Of a stretch of DNA of 64,000 bases, positions 41,299 to 51,500 are shown piece by piece (positions within the stretch are counted from its first letter, which is position 1; every line of letters begins with the position of its first letter). The stretch covers positions 62,001 through 126,000 of the forward strand of contig CAVXIT010000009.1 of NCBI GenBank assembly GCA_963761985.1. The letters are read 5' to 3'. Position numbers and translations under genes: made by a program. Source of the stretch: JACCTH01 sp963761985. Lineage in GTDB: Bacteria; Actinomycetota; Acidimicrobiia; Spongiisociales; ZC4RG35. The notes below the pieces were generated by a model. The model did not search any database. It was not told where the DNA came from and saw only the letters and a program-made list of their open reading frames with translations.

Positions 41299-43532
41299 AT
41301 GACTTGGCAATGAATCAGTCTGGGACTTCGATTCACCGCATCGATGGCCACGGCAAGGTGACCGGCGAAGCGCTCTTTCCGGCTGACCTCAAGCGCGACG
41401 ACTTTCTCCATGCGCTGATCGTCTTTACCGATCAGCCTCACGCCCGCCTCACCAAGCTCGATGTGTCCGCGGCAATGGCTGTCCCCGGCGTAGTCGAGGT
41501 TGTTACCGCAGTTGATGTCCCGGTGAACGAGTACGGCCTTGTGTTCCGGGACCAACCGGTGCTGATCGGCCCGGTCCAGAATTCCCGTTCGGCTGTTCCG
41601 AGCGACGTCTCTCGTTGGGAGGCGGACCAACTGTGTGTGGTGATTGCCGAGTCAGTCGAAGCTGCCACTCGCGGGGCCGAGGCAGTGGAGGCCGTTTGGG
41701 AGGAGCTGCCGTTGCTCCCCGACATCGACTCTGCTCTTACATCTCCCGTGCTCTTGCACCCCGAGAATGGAAAGGCCACCAACGCCTATCACCACCTCCG
41801 GATCCGGAAAGGTGACATCGACGCCGGATGGGCCGCGGCCGAGGTCGTCGTCGAAGGCACGTATGAGCTTCCCCTCCAGGAGCACGCCTATCTGCAACCG
41901 GAAGCGGCGATTGCCTATGTCGACGAGCAAAGGCGCCTCACGGTCGAGATTGCCGGCCAATGGACCGTTGAGGATCAAGACCAGATCGCTCACGCACTCG
42001 ACCTGCCGCTGGAGCGAATCAGGGTCATCTACCCGAGCATTGGAGGTGCCTTCGGCGGGCGCGAGGACATGTCGATGCAGATTGTCCTTGCCCTCGCAGC
42101 ACAGAAACTGGCTTCACGCGGAATCCATCGACCGATCCGGTGCCAGTGGTCGCGGGAAGAAAGCATCGTTGGTCATCACAAACGTCATCGCGGGAAGATC
42201 ACCGCTCGTCTCGGCGCGACGAGACAAGGAAAGATCGTCGCCGTTGAGGCTGACTGCTTTCTCGACGCCGGCGGATACAACTACACCTCGAACAAGGTCC
42301 TGGGCAACCTCCATCTCTGCGTCGGCGGGCCGTACGAGATCCCCAACGCCCGGATCGACAGTTTTGCCGTCTACACCAACGCTGTTCCTAGTGGAGCATT
42401 CCGCGGTTTCGGCGCTCCCCAGGGCGCTTTCGTGGCGGAGACTCAAATGAACAAGCTGGCCGTCGAACTGGGCATGGACCCGGTTGAACTGCGGCTGCGA
42501 AATTCGCTCCGAGATGGTTCGATAGGAATTACCCAGGTCGAGCTGCCGCTCGGTGTCAGCCTTCCCGAAGTGATCGAGGCGGCTGCAACCGCGTCGATCG
42601 GCGCCTTCGAGCCGCGCGAACTGCGACCGATGTCGACCATCTCTTCGCAGCCGTCGGCAATCCGGCGCGGACGCGGCTTCGCCTGCGCCTATAAGAACGT
42701 CGGTTTCTCATTTGGCTTCCCGGAACGATGCGAGGCATACGTCGAGCTGCATGGCGAGGACGAGATCGAAAAGGCGATCCTCTTCCACGGCGCGGCCGAA
42801 GTCGGGCAGGGGGCGCATACCGCGTTGAAGCAGATGACGGCGATGGCGGTGGGCATCGAAATCGAGCACGTGGAAACGGTCTATTCCGACACCGCCACCA
42901 CCGGCGACTCTGGTTCGGCCTCGGCTTCACGCCTCACCTGGATGTCGGGCAACTCGATTCTGGGAGCAGTCGAGGAGGCCAACAAGAAATGGCAGGACGG
43001 CGATCGACCAGCTCGCGGCGAGTTCCGCTTCGTCCCTCCCCCGACCGAGGCACTCGACGGTGAAACCGGTGTCGGACAACCGAACTTCGCCTACGGCTAC
43101 GTCGCCGAAGTGGTCGACCTATCGGTGGACATCGAGACCGGCCACATCCAGGTTGATCGAGTGATCTGTGCGAACGATCTCGGCAAGATCATCAATCGCC
43201 AGCTAGCCGAAGGTCAGCTCGAGGGTGCCGTGGTACAGGCCCACGGATACGCGATCTCCGAAGATCTCCAGATCAAAGACGCACGGCTTACCCACCCACG
43301 ATTTTCGGCCTACCTCATCCCCGGCATCGACGATATCCCCACCCGCGTCGAATCGGTGCTGCTCGAACACCCCGACCCTCGGGGCCCCTGGGGTGTACGC
43401 GGGATGGCCGAGATGCCGTTGATTCCTTATGCGGCCGCAGTGGTCGCCGCCCTCCACGACGCGACCGGCGTGTGGTTCCACCAGATCCCGCTGACCCCCT
43501 CACGCGTCCTCGCCGGCCTTCGCATGCTGTGA
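41295..43532 (+). CDS. xanthine dehydrogenase molybdenum-binding subunit
   Basis: A 745-aa molybdopterin subunit. ATG 41295 overlaps the stop of the FAD-2Fe2S gene and opens MNDLAMNQSGTSIHRIDGHG KVTGEALFPAD; the longer open frame upstream is the shadow of that gene. It shows YPSIGGAFGGREDMSMQIV, VPSGAFRGFGAPQGAFVAET, HGAAEVGQGAHTALKQM and the catalytic glutamate region GVRGMAEMPLIPYA. With the fused partner it should hydroxylate hypoxanthine and xanthine to urate. It looks like the PucD type. Substrate is inferred from the deaminases on both sides. Confidence 0.88.
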   Translation: MNDLAMNQSGTSIHRIDGHGKVTGEALFPADLKRDDFLHALIVFTDQPHARLTKLDVSAAMAVPGVVEVVTAVDVPVNEYGLVFRDQPVLIGPVQNSRSAVPSDVSRWEADQLCVVIAESVEAATRGAEAVEAVWEELPLLPDIDSALTSPVLLHPENGKATNAYHHLRIRKGDIDAGWAAAEVVVEGTYELPLQEHAYLQPEAAIAYVDEQRRLTVEIAGQWTVEDQDQIAHALDLPLERIRVIYPSIGGAFGGREDMSMQIVLALAAQKLASRGIHRPIRCQWSREESIVGHHKRHRGKITARLGATRQGKIVAVEADCFLDAGGYNYTSNKVLGNLHLCVGGPYEIPNARIDSFAVYTNAVPSGAFRGFGAPQGAFVAETQMNKLAVELGMDPVELRLRNSLRDGSIGITQVELPLGVSLPEVIEAAATASIGAFEPRELRPMSTISSQPSAIRRGRGFACAYKNVGFSFGFPERCEAYVELHGEDEIEKAILFHGAAEVGQGAHTALKQMTAMAVGIEIEHVETVYSDTATTGDSGSASASRLTWMSGNSILGAVEEANKKWQDGDRPARGEFRFVPPPTEALDGETGVGQPNFAYGYVAEVVDLSVDIETGHIQVDRVICANDLGKIINRQLAEGQLEGAVVQAHGYAISEDLQIKDARLTHPRFSAYLIPGIDDIPTRVESVLLEHPDPRGPWGVRGMAEMPLIPYAAAVVAALHDATGVWFHQIPLTPSRVLAGLRML

Positions 43533-43564
43533 AGGTTTGCGCGGCCAGGCGCCGCGTGAAACCT
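43533..43564 (+). terminator. hairpin after xanthine dehydrogenase genes
   Basis: AGGTTT-G-CGCGGC pairs with GCCGCG-TG-AAACCT (12 bp with an internal bulge) around a 5-nt loop, directly after the stop codon. No T-run follows, so it may slow or stabilise mRNA rather than end all transcription. Confidence 0.5.
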
Positions 43565-43594
43565 CACAGAAACTGCTAGTCGCCTACCCGCGGC

Positions 43595-43614
43595 AAACGT
43601 TCACAGAAGCGTTT
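43595..43614 (+). promoter_or_regulatory. inverted repeat upstream of the adenine deaminase gene
   Basis: AAACG and CGTTT are inverted around 10 nt, just before a weak TTTACT box that ends 8 nt from the ATG at 43626. It could be an operator at a leaderless start. The evidence is short and could be chance. Confidence 0.25.
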
Positions 43615-43625
43615 ACTGTCCCGGC

Positions 43626-44576
43626 ATGGCAGAGGAACTAGCCGACTTTGTACGCGGGCTACCGAAGGCGGAGCTCCACGTTCACATCGAGGGGACCCTT
43701 GAGCCCGAGCTCATGTTCGAGCTTGCTGCCCGCAATGGCGTCGAGCTCCCCTTTGCCACCGCCGATCACGTCCGGCAGGCCTATCAGTTCACCGATTTGC
43801 AGTCCTTCCTCGACCTCCTTTACCAGGGGGCTTCCGTCCTGCGGACGTCGGAAGATTTCTATGAATTGATGGCCGCGTATCTCGACCGGGCGATTGCCGA
43901 CGGGGTCACCAGAGCCGAGATCTTCTTTGATCCCCAGACCCACACCGTGCGAGGAGTCGACTTCCAGCACTTCATGGCCGGGTTCGCCCGCGCCCAGGGC
44001 GAGAGAAAGGGCCGAATCGACAGCCAGCTGATCATGTGCTTCGTCCGGCATCTGCCCGAGGACCACGCCCTTGCCACCCTCGCCGAAGCCGAGCCTTACC
44101 TCGGTCAGATCATCGCCGTTGGACTTGACTCGACAGAAGTCGGTATCCCGCCCGAAACCTTTCAGCGAGTCTTCCGCCGTGCCCGCGAAATGGGTTTGCG
44201 AACAGTGGCTCACGCCGGCGAGGAGGGACCGCCCGAGTACGTTTGGTCGGCCCTCGACGTCCTCGGCGCCGAACGGATCGACCACGGCGTCCGCGCCCTC
44301 GAGGATCAGACGTTGGTGGATCGACTCGTCAAAGAGCAGGTACCGCTTACTGTCTGCCCGCTATCCAACCTCAGACTGCAAGGGGTCAAAGACATGAAGG
44401 ACCACCCGGTCATGCGCATGCTCGATCTCGGTCTAAAGGTTTCGATTAACTCCGACGACCCGGCGTACTTTGGTGGTTACATCGCCGACAATTACCTCGC
44501 AATAGCCGGCGCCCTCAGTGCTTCTCGCGAGGCTCTGAGGGCGCTGGCAACCAATTCGCTCGAATCGGCCTTCTAA
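43626..44576 (+). CDS. adenine deaminase (adenosine deaminase family, Aah1 type)
   Basis: A 316-aa TIM-barrel deaminase. The metal motif is LPKAELHVHIEGTLEPELMF, the other ligands TVAHAGEEGPPEYVW, RIDHGVR and the SINSDDPAYFGGY aspartates. The opening, FDPQTHTVRGV and the phrase VGLDSTEVG mark the group that uses adenine rather than adenosine. It forms hypoxanthine, substrate of the upstream dehydrogenase. The protein ends at TNSLESAF, about 15-25 residues before usual. It converges on rpoC, whose stop is only 6 nt away. Confidence 0.85.
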   Translation: MAEELADFVRGLPKAELHVHIEGTLEPELMFELAARNGVELPFATADHVRQAYQFTDLQSFLDLLYQGASVLRTSEDFYELMAAYLDRAIADGVTRAEIFFDPQTHTVRGVDFQHFMAGFARAQGERKGRIDSQLIMCFVRHLPEDHALATLAEAEPYLGQIIAVGLDSTEVGIPPETFQRVFRRAREMGLRTVAHAGEEGPPEYVWSALDVLGAERIDHGVRALEDQTLVDRLVKEQVPLTVCPLSNLRLQGVKDMKDHPVMRMLDLGLKVSINSDDPAYFGGYIADNYLAIAGALSASREALRALATNSLESAF

Positions 44577-44582
44577 GCGGGG

Positions 44583-47500
44583 TTACTTCACCTCTTCGAC
44601 TTCGTCCTCGAGGACCAATTCGTCATCGCCAAAGTCGAGGTCGCCTCCGGCACCCTGCAGCCAGCTCTTGGCTTCTTCGGCTGTCCATTCCCGCTCCCGG
44701 CTCGGGAACTCCCAGCCGAGCGATTCGACGGTTGCGGCTCCGGGCAGGTTGGGCTGCAATGACTGATAGTCCTTCGCCCCGGTGCCCGCCGGGATCAGTC
44801 GTCCGATGATCACGTTCTCCTTCAAGCCCCGCATGTAGTCGGACTTGGCGAAGATCGCGGCATCAGTCAGCACCCTGGTCGTCTCCTGGAAGGAGGCGGC
44901 GGAGAGCCAGGAATCCGTGGCCAGCGAGGCCTTGGTGATCCCCATCAGCTCGGTCCGCCCCTCGGCCGGCTGGAGATTCTCCTCCACCAAACGTCGATTG
45001 GCTTCCCGGAAGTCGCGCTCGTCAACGAGTTCTGCCGGCATGAAGGTCGACTCGCCCGCGTTGACCACGCGCACTCGCCGCAGCATCTGGCGAACGATCA
45101 ATTCGATGTGCTTGTCGTGGATCTCCACTCCCTGCGAGCGGTACACCTCCTGCACCTGATCGACCAGATACTGCTGGGTCGCGCGAACCCCCCGCACTTC
45201 GAGCACCTCTTTCGGATCGAGGGGTCCCTGGGTGAGCTGGGTTCCGGGCTCGATGACGTCGCCATCCGCAATCCGCAACACGGCCCGTCGGGAAACGCCG
45301 TAGACCGCCTCGCCCTCTTTGGCGTCGACGATTACCCGCTTCCCTTCCTCGTCATCGACGATCTTGACCGGGCCGCCGAGCTCGGCCAGGACCGCTTTCC
45401 CCTTGGGGGCCCGGGCCTCGAACAGTTCCACCACCCGCGGCAATCCATGGGTGATGTCCTCGCCGGCGACGCCTCCCGTATGGAAAGTACGCATGGTGAG
45501 CTGCGTCCCGGGCTCGCCGATCGATTGTGCGGCCATGATCCCCACTGCCTCGCCAAGCTCGACGGGCTTGCCCGTCGCCAGGGAAAGGCCGTAGCACTGC
45601 TGACAGATCCCGAGCGGTGCATCGCATGTCAGCGGTGACCTTGCTCGCAGCTCGGTGATGCCAGTAGTCGTGCTGATCAGCTGGAGTTCTTTGGTACCGA
45701 CCAAGGTGCCCGCCTTGAGCTTGACGTCCTCGAACTCGACAATCTTCTTGTCGACCTTGACGTCGTCGGCCAGCACCCGGCCGAAGATCCGCGAGCGCAG
45801 GTTCCTGATCGGCCGGCCCCGTTCGTCCATTGTCGAGATGCGGATCGCTTTGTCGGTCTCGCAATCGGGCTGCTTGATGATCACTTCCTGGCTCACGTCA
45901 ACGAGACGACGGGTGAGATAACCCGAGTCCGCGGTGCGGAGCGCTGTGTCGGCCAGACCCTTGCGGACACCGTGCGTTGAGATGAAATACTCCAGCACGG
46001 ACAATCCTTCACGGAAGTTCGAAACGATCGGCCGGGCGATGATGTCGCCCTTCGGGTTGGCCACCAATCCACGCATACCAGCGATCTGACGCACCTGAAG
46101 CATGTTCCCGCGGGCGCCCGAGCCGACCATCATGTCGATTGGATTGAACCGCTCGGACTTCAGGTTCGCTTCCATCGCGTCCTTGACTTTGTCCGTGGCT
46201 TCGGTCCAGATCTCGATCAGCTCCTGGCGCTTCTCATCCTCGGTCATGATCCCTTTGAGGAACTGCTGGCTGACCTTGTCGGCCCGAGCCTCGTACTCGG
46301 CGAGGATCTCGGCCTTGTTGGAAGGAGTCTTGACGTCCTCGAGGCCGATCGTGAGGCCGGCCTTGGTCGCGAAGCGGAAACCGAGATCCTTGATCGCGTC
46401 GAGCGTCGTAGCGACGTCGCTTCGGGGGTAGTGCTCGATTACGACTTCGATCAGTCGGCCGATGTCCGACTTCGACAACACGGAGTTGACGAAGGGAAAG
46501 TCGGCCGGAAAGGTCTGGTTGATCAATGCCCGACCGAGCGTCGTCTCGAACAACTTGGCTCCCTCGATCGGCTCCGGAGTGATCAATCCCGCCAGCGCTC
46601 GCTTGAACTGTTCGTGCCTCTCGGCCGTTCCCGCTAGCTCCCCCACTCGCAACCTGATCGGCGCGTGCACCGAGAGCTCACGGAGGTCGTAGGCCATAAG
46701 CGCCTCTTCGATATCTCCAAACCTCCGGGGCTCGGCGTCGGAAGGAACCAGTTCGGAGAGGTAATACATCCCGATCACCATGTCCTGGGAGGGGGTGATC
46801 ACCGGCCGCCCATTGGAAGGGCGAAGCACGTTATTGGTCGAGAGCATCAACACCCGGGCCTCCGCTTGAGCTTCAGCCGAGAGCGGAAGGTGCACGGCCA
46901 TCTGGTCTCCGTCGAAGTCGGCATTGAAAGCCTCACACACGAGAGGATGGATCTGGATCGCTTTGCCCTCCACCAGCACTGGCTCGAAAGCCTGGATGCC
47001 CAGACGGTGCAGAGTCGGCGCCCGGTTCAACAGAACCGGATGCTCCTGAATGACTTCAGACAGGACGTCCCACACCTGCGGGCGCTGGCGCTCCACCATG
47101 CGCTTGGCCGACTTGATGTTCTGGGCATGGCCCTTTTCCGCCAGTCGCTTCATGACAAACGGCTTGAACAACTCGAGAGCCATCACCTTGGGCAGACCGC
47201 ACTGATGGAGCTGGAGCTGGGGACCGACGACGATCACCGAGCGACCGGAATAGTCGACTCGCTTACCGAGCAGGTTCTGTCGGAACCGCCCTTGCTTGCC
47301 CTTGAGCATGTCGGACAGAGACTTCAAGGCCCGGTTGCCCGGACCGGTTACTGCGCGCCCGCGACGACCGTTGTCAAACAACGCGTCGACGGCTTCCTGC
47401 AGCATCCGCTTTTCGTTATTGACGATGATCTCGGGCGCACCGAGATCCAGCAGCCGCTTGAGCCGGTTGTTCCGGTTTATGACACGGCGATAAAGGTCGT

Positions 47501-48518
47501 TCAAGTCCGAGGTGGCAAAACGGCCACCGTCGAGCTGAACCATCGGACGCAGGTCCGGGGGAATGACCGGGACGGTCTCGAGGATGAGATCGCGGGGGCG
47601 GTTCTTGCCCTCCCAGAAGGGACGGACGACCTTCATCCGCTGTGTCGCCCGTTGCCGCTTCTGCGCAGACTTGGCGTTGAGGTCGGTTTCGAGCCGGGCC
47701 AATTCGGCATCGAGGTCCAGGTGGTCGAGCAGGTTCTTGACCGACTCGGCGCCCATGCCGCCCTTGAAATAGCCCTCATACCGATCGAGGATCGCCCGCC
47801 ACAGACCCTCGGACTCAACCAGGGTCTTTGGAGCCATGTTGCGGAACACGTCGTAGGCGTCCTGGATTTGTTCGACTTCTCGCTTGGAGCGCTCCTCGCG
47901 TTCGCGGATCTCCTTCTCGACTTCGCGCCGGCGAGCTGAGATCTCCTGACCCTTGGCCCCACCCTCTTCCATTTGGGCGAGCTCGGTCTCGAGCCGGGTG
48001 AGCCGCTGCTCTTTCCACTCGTTGAACTCATCGAGGACGACCGTCTTCTCGGTTTGGAGGTTCTCTTCGAGCTCGGCCAGATCCTTGTGGCGCTTGTCGA
48101 CGTCGACATCGGTGATCAGGTAGGCGGCGAAATAGATGACCTTCTCGAGTTCCTTGGGGGACATGTCGAGGAGATAACCGAGCCGGCTCGGGACACCCTT
48201 GAAGAACCAGATGTGGGTGACCGGTGCGGCCAACTCGATATGGCCCATTCGCTCTCGGCGAACCTTGGACCGGGTGACTTCGACACCACAGCGTTCGCAG
48301 ATGATTCCCTTGTAGCGAATCCTCTTGTACTTGCCGCAGTAGCACTCCCAGTCCCGCTGGGGCCCAAAGATCCGCTCGTCGAAAAGGCCCTCCTTCTCGG
48401 GACGAAGCGTTCGGTAATTGATTGTCTCGGGCTTCTTGACCTCGCCAAAGGACCACTCGCGAATCTGATCGCTCGAGGCGAGGCTGATCTTTAGTTCGTC
48501 AAAGACCTGATTGGCCAA
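44583..48518 (-). CDS. rpoC: RNA polymerase beta-prime subunit
   Basis: A 1311-aa catalytic subunit. The N-terminal zinc site is CYCGKYKRIRYKGIICERCG VEVT, the catalytic NADFDGD motif is in EAFNADFDGDQMAVHLPLS, and the second zinc site is CETDKAIRI to CDAPLGICQQCYG. The trigger-loop region is MAAQSIGEPGTQLTMRTFHT GG. The TTG start at 48518 follows GGAGTAGGAA. A coiled-coil of about 90 residues (after ELEENLQTEK) sits in the N-terminal third. A repeat copy separates it from rpoB. Confidence 0.98.
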   Translation of the reverse strand: MANQVFDELKISLASSDQIREWSFGEVKKPETINYRTLRPEKEGLFDERIFGPQRDWECYCGKYKRIRYKGIICERCGVEVTRSKVRRERMGHIELAAPVTHIWFFKGVPSRLGYLLDMSPKELEKVIYFAAYLITDVDVDKRHKDLAELEENLQTEKTVVLDEFNEWKEQRLTRLETELAQMEEGGAKGQEISARRREVEKEIREREERSKREVEQIQDAYDVFRNMAPKTLVESEGLWRAILDRYEGYFKGGMGAESVKNLLDHLDLDAELARLETDLNAKSAQKRQRATQRMKVVRPFWEGKNRPRDLILETVPVIPPDLRPMVQLDGGRFATSDLNDLYRRVINRNNRLKRLLDLGAPEIIVNNEKRMLQEAVDALFDNGRRGRAVTGPGNRALKSLSDMLKGKQGRFRQNLLGKRVDYSGRSVIVVGPQLQLHQCGLPKVMALELFKPFVMKRLAEKGHAQNIKSAKRMVERQRPQVWDVLSEVIQEHPVLLNRAPTLHRLGIQAFEPVLVEGKAIQIHPLVCEAFNADFDGDQMAVHLPLSAEAQAEARVLMLSTNNVLRPSNGRPVITPSQDMVIGMYYLSELVPSDAEPRRFGDIEEALMAYDLRELSVHAPIRLRVGELAGTAERHEQFKRALAGLITPEPIEGAKLFETTLGRALINQTFPADFPFVNSVLSKSDIGRLIEVVIEHYPRSDVATTLDAIKDLGFRFATKAGLTIGLEDVKTPSNKAEILAEYEARADKVSQQFLKGIMTEDEKRQELIEIWTEATDKVKDAMEANLKSERFNPIDMMVGSGARGNMLQVRQIAGMRGLVANPKGDIIARPIVSNFREGLSVLEYFISTHGVRKGLADTALRTADSGYLTRRLVDVSQEVIIKQPDCETDKAIRISTMDERGRPIRNLRSRIFGRVLADDVKVDKKIVEFEDVKLKAGTLVGTKELQLISTTTGITELRARSPLTCDAPLGICQQCYGLSLATGKPVELGEAVGIMAAQSIGEPGTQLTMRTFHTGGVAGEDITHGLPRVVELFEARAPKGKAVLAELGGPVKIVDDEEGKRVIVDAKEGEAVYGVSRRAVLRIADGDVIEPGTQLTQGPLDPKEVLEVRGVRATQQYLVDQVQEVYRSQGVEIHDKHIELIVRQMLRRVRVVNAGESTFMPAELVDERDFREANRRLVEENLQPAEGRTELMGITKASLATDSWLSAASFQETTRVLTDAAIFAKSDYMRGLKENVIIGRLIPAGTGAKDYQSLQPNLPGAATVESLGWEFPSREREWTAEEAKSWLQGAGGDLDFGDDELVLEDEVEEVK

Positions 48519-48542
48519 TTCCTACTCCTACTTTCAGGTTGC

Positions 48543-48580
48543 TGTCTGATGTCTGAAATCTGATATCCGATATCTGGTGA
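48543..48580 (-). repeat. CAGACATCAGA-type repeat, copy 2 (rpoB-rpoC junction)
   Basis: The reverse strand reads CAGATATCGGATATCAGATT followed by TCAGACATCAGACAGC. It contains the shared CAGACATCAGA and starts right after the rpoB stop, filling most of the 62-bp spacer before rpoC. Confidence 0.75.
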
Positions 48581-51500
48581 TCAGTCGGCTTCGGGGCGTT
48601 CGGGCCGCGACAGGTCGATATTGAGCGACTCTGAAGGCCGGTAATCGTCCTCGAAGTCCCGCAGCTCGACCTCTTCACCGGCCGCCAGCATCTCGACATT
48701 GAGACACAGGCTCTGCATCTCCTTGACCAACACCCGGAACGACTCCGGAATGCCTGGTTCGGGGATGTTGTCGCCTTTGACGATGGCCTCGTAGACCTTC
48801 ACCCGGCCTTGAACGTCGTCTGACTTGATAGTCAGCAGTTCCTGCAGGGCATAGGCCGCGCCATAGGCCTCGAGCGCCCAGACTTCCATCTCACCAAAGC
48901 GTTGCCCGCCGAACTGCGCCTTACCACCCAGAGGTTGCTGGGTGATCATCGAGTACGGACCGGTCGAGCGAGCATGGATCTTGTCGTCGACGAGGTGGAC
49001 CAGCTTCAGCATGTAGATGTAGCCGACGGTGATCGGGGTATCGAATTGCTCGCCCGTGCGGCCGTCGAACATCGGAGCCTTGCCCGACTCACCCACCATC
49101 TGAATCCCGTCCCGATTGGAGAGCGAGTTCGAGAGCACGGCCGACAATTCGTCCTCTTTGGCGCCGTCAAACACAGGCGTGGACACCTTGGTCCACGGCT
49201 CGGTCCCGCCACTGGCGGGACTGTCAGACTTGAACGGTTTCCAACCGGTGGCGGCGGCCCAACCCAAGTGGGTCTCGAGCACCTGGCCGAGGTTCATTCG
49301 TCCCGGCACACCTAGCGGCGAGAGAATGATGTCGACGGGTGTCCCATCGGCGAGAAATGGCATGTCCTCTTCCGGCAGGATTTTCGAGATGACTCCCTTG
49401 TTCCCATGCCGTCCGGCGAGCTTGTCACCCTCTGAGATCTTGCGGCTTTGCGCGACGTGAACGCGGACCAGCTCGTTCACGCCGGGCGGAAGCTCGAAAC
49501 CTTCTGACCGCTTGAACACCTTGACCGCGATGACTTTGCCCGACTCCCCGTGGGGAACCTTGAGCGACGTGTCACGCACTTCGCGGGCTTTCTCACCGAA
49601 GATGGCCCGGAGAAGACGTTCCTCAGGAGTCAGCTCGGTCTCCCCCTTCGGGGTCACCTTGCCGACGAGGTAGTCGCCAGGACCGACCTCGGCCCCGATG
49701 CGGATTATCCCGTCCTCATCGAGGTTGGCGAGGATCTCCTCGGCGACATTCGGAATGTCACGGGTGATCTCTTCGGCTCCGAGCTTGGTGTCGCGAGCGT
49801 CGATTTCGTGCTCTTCGATATGGATCGAAGTGAGCATGTCTTCTTTGACCAGCCGTTCGGAGATGATGATCGCGTCTTCGAAGTTGTGGCCCTGCCAGGG
49901 CATGAAAGCGACGAGGAGGTTGCGCCCGAGGGCGAGCTCCCCCTGGTCGGTCGAGGGACCGTCAGCCAGGACATCGCCGACCTTGACCTTGTCGCCCTCG
50001 CGGACCAGCGGCTTCTGATTGATGCAAGTGCCCTGGTTGGAGCGCTCAAATTTGGCCAGCTTGAGGGTGTGCTTTTTGTTCTCCCGGTCCTTGATGACGA
50101 TTTGCTCGCCGGTCACTTCCATGACATCCCCAGCAACCTTGCTGACGATCATGTCACCCGAGTCGCGCGCGGCTCGAGCCTCCACACCGGTGCCCACGAG
50201 CGGGGCATCCGACTTCAACAGTGGAACCGCCTGGCGCTGCATATTCGAGCCCATCAGGGCCCGGTTGGCATCGTCGTGTTCCAAGAAGGGGATCAGCGCG
50301 GTCGAAACCGAGATGATCTGCTTGGGCGAGACGTCCATGTAGTCGACTTCCTTGGGCGGCACGGTGTCGACTTCGCCACCGTCGCGCCGGACCATCACCC
50401 GATCGTTGCGAAAACGGCCATCGTCACGCAGCGGCGCGTTGGCCTGGGCGATGATGTGACGCTCTTCTTCGATGGCAGTCAAATAATCGACTTTGTCCGT
50501 GACCCGGCCCGCTTCAACTCGCCGATACGGAGTCTCGATGAACCCATACCGGTTGACCCGGGCATAGGTGGCGAGTGAGCCGATCAATCCAATGTTCGGA
50601 CCTTCTGGAGTCTCGATCGGGCACATGCGGCCGTAGTGGGAAGGATGAACGTCACGAACCTCGAACCCGGCCCGCTCGCGCGAGAGGCCACCCGGACCGA
50701 GCGCCGAGAGCCGGCGCCGATGGGTGAGCCCCGCTAGCGGGTTGGGCTGGTCCATGAACTGGCTGAGCTGGCTCGTGCCGAAGAACTCTTTGATCGAAGC
50801 GGTGACCGGGCGGATGTTGATGAGGCTCTGGGGAGTGATCGCATCCGGATCCTGGGTGGTCATCCTCTCCTTCACGACCCGCTCGAGTCGCGTGAGCCCG
50901 ACCCGCACCTGGTTCTGGATGAGTTCGCCCACCGTCCGAATGCGGCGGTTCCCGAAGTGATCGATGTCGTCGATCGCCACCGGGACTTCGACCCCGCGAT
51001 GGGTGGTCATCGTCGCCTGCTTGTCGTGGAGCGCCACCAGATACTTGATGGTGTCGAGGATGTCCTCGTCGCGCAGCATCTTGGTGTCGACCGCAAGGTC
51101 GTCATTGAACTTCTGGGTGACCTTGTAGCGGCCGACCCGCGTGAGGTCGTACCGCTTGGGGTTGCGGAAGAGCGTCTGGATGAGGTTCTTGGCGGACTCG
51201 ACCGTGGTCGGCTCACCGGGGCGCAGCTTGCGGTAGAGATCGACCAGGGCTTCGTCGCGGTCGTGGGCGGTGTCGCGCTCGATCGTGTTGCGGATTGACT
51301 CCGCCCCGTCGAAGAGGTCGAGGATCTCTTGATCGGTTTCGGCGATGCCCAGCGCCCGCAAGAAGGCGGAGACGTACTGGCGTCGCTTGCGATCGACCCG
51401 GACACCGATCGTGTCGCGCTTGTCGGTGTCGAACTCGAGCCAGGCCCCGCGGCCCGGGATGATGCGGCCCGAGTAGATCAAACGATCCGAACCTTTGTCC

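Noticed and set aside
23424..44582. The island considered as a prophage or integrative element
   Set aside because: No integrase, transposase, tRNA gene, flanking direct repeats or phage genes were found.
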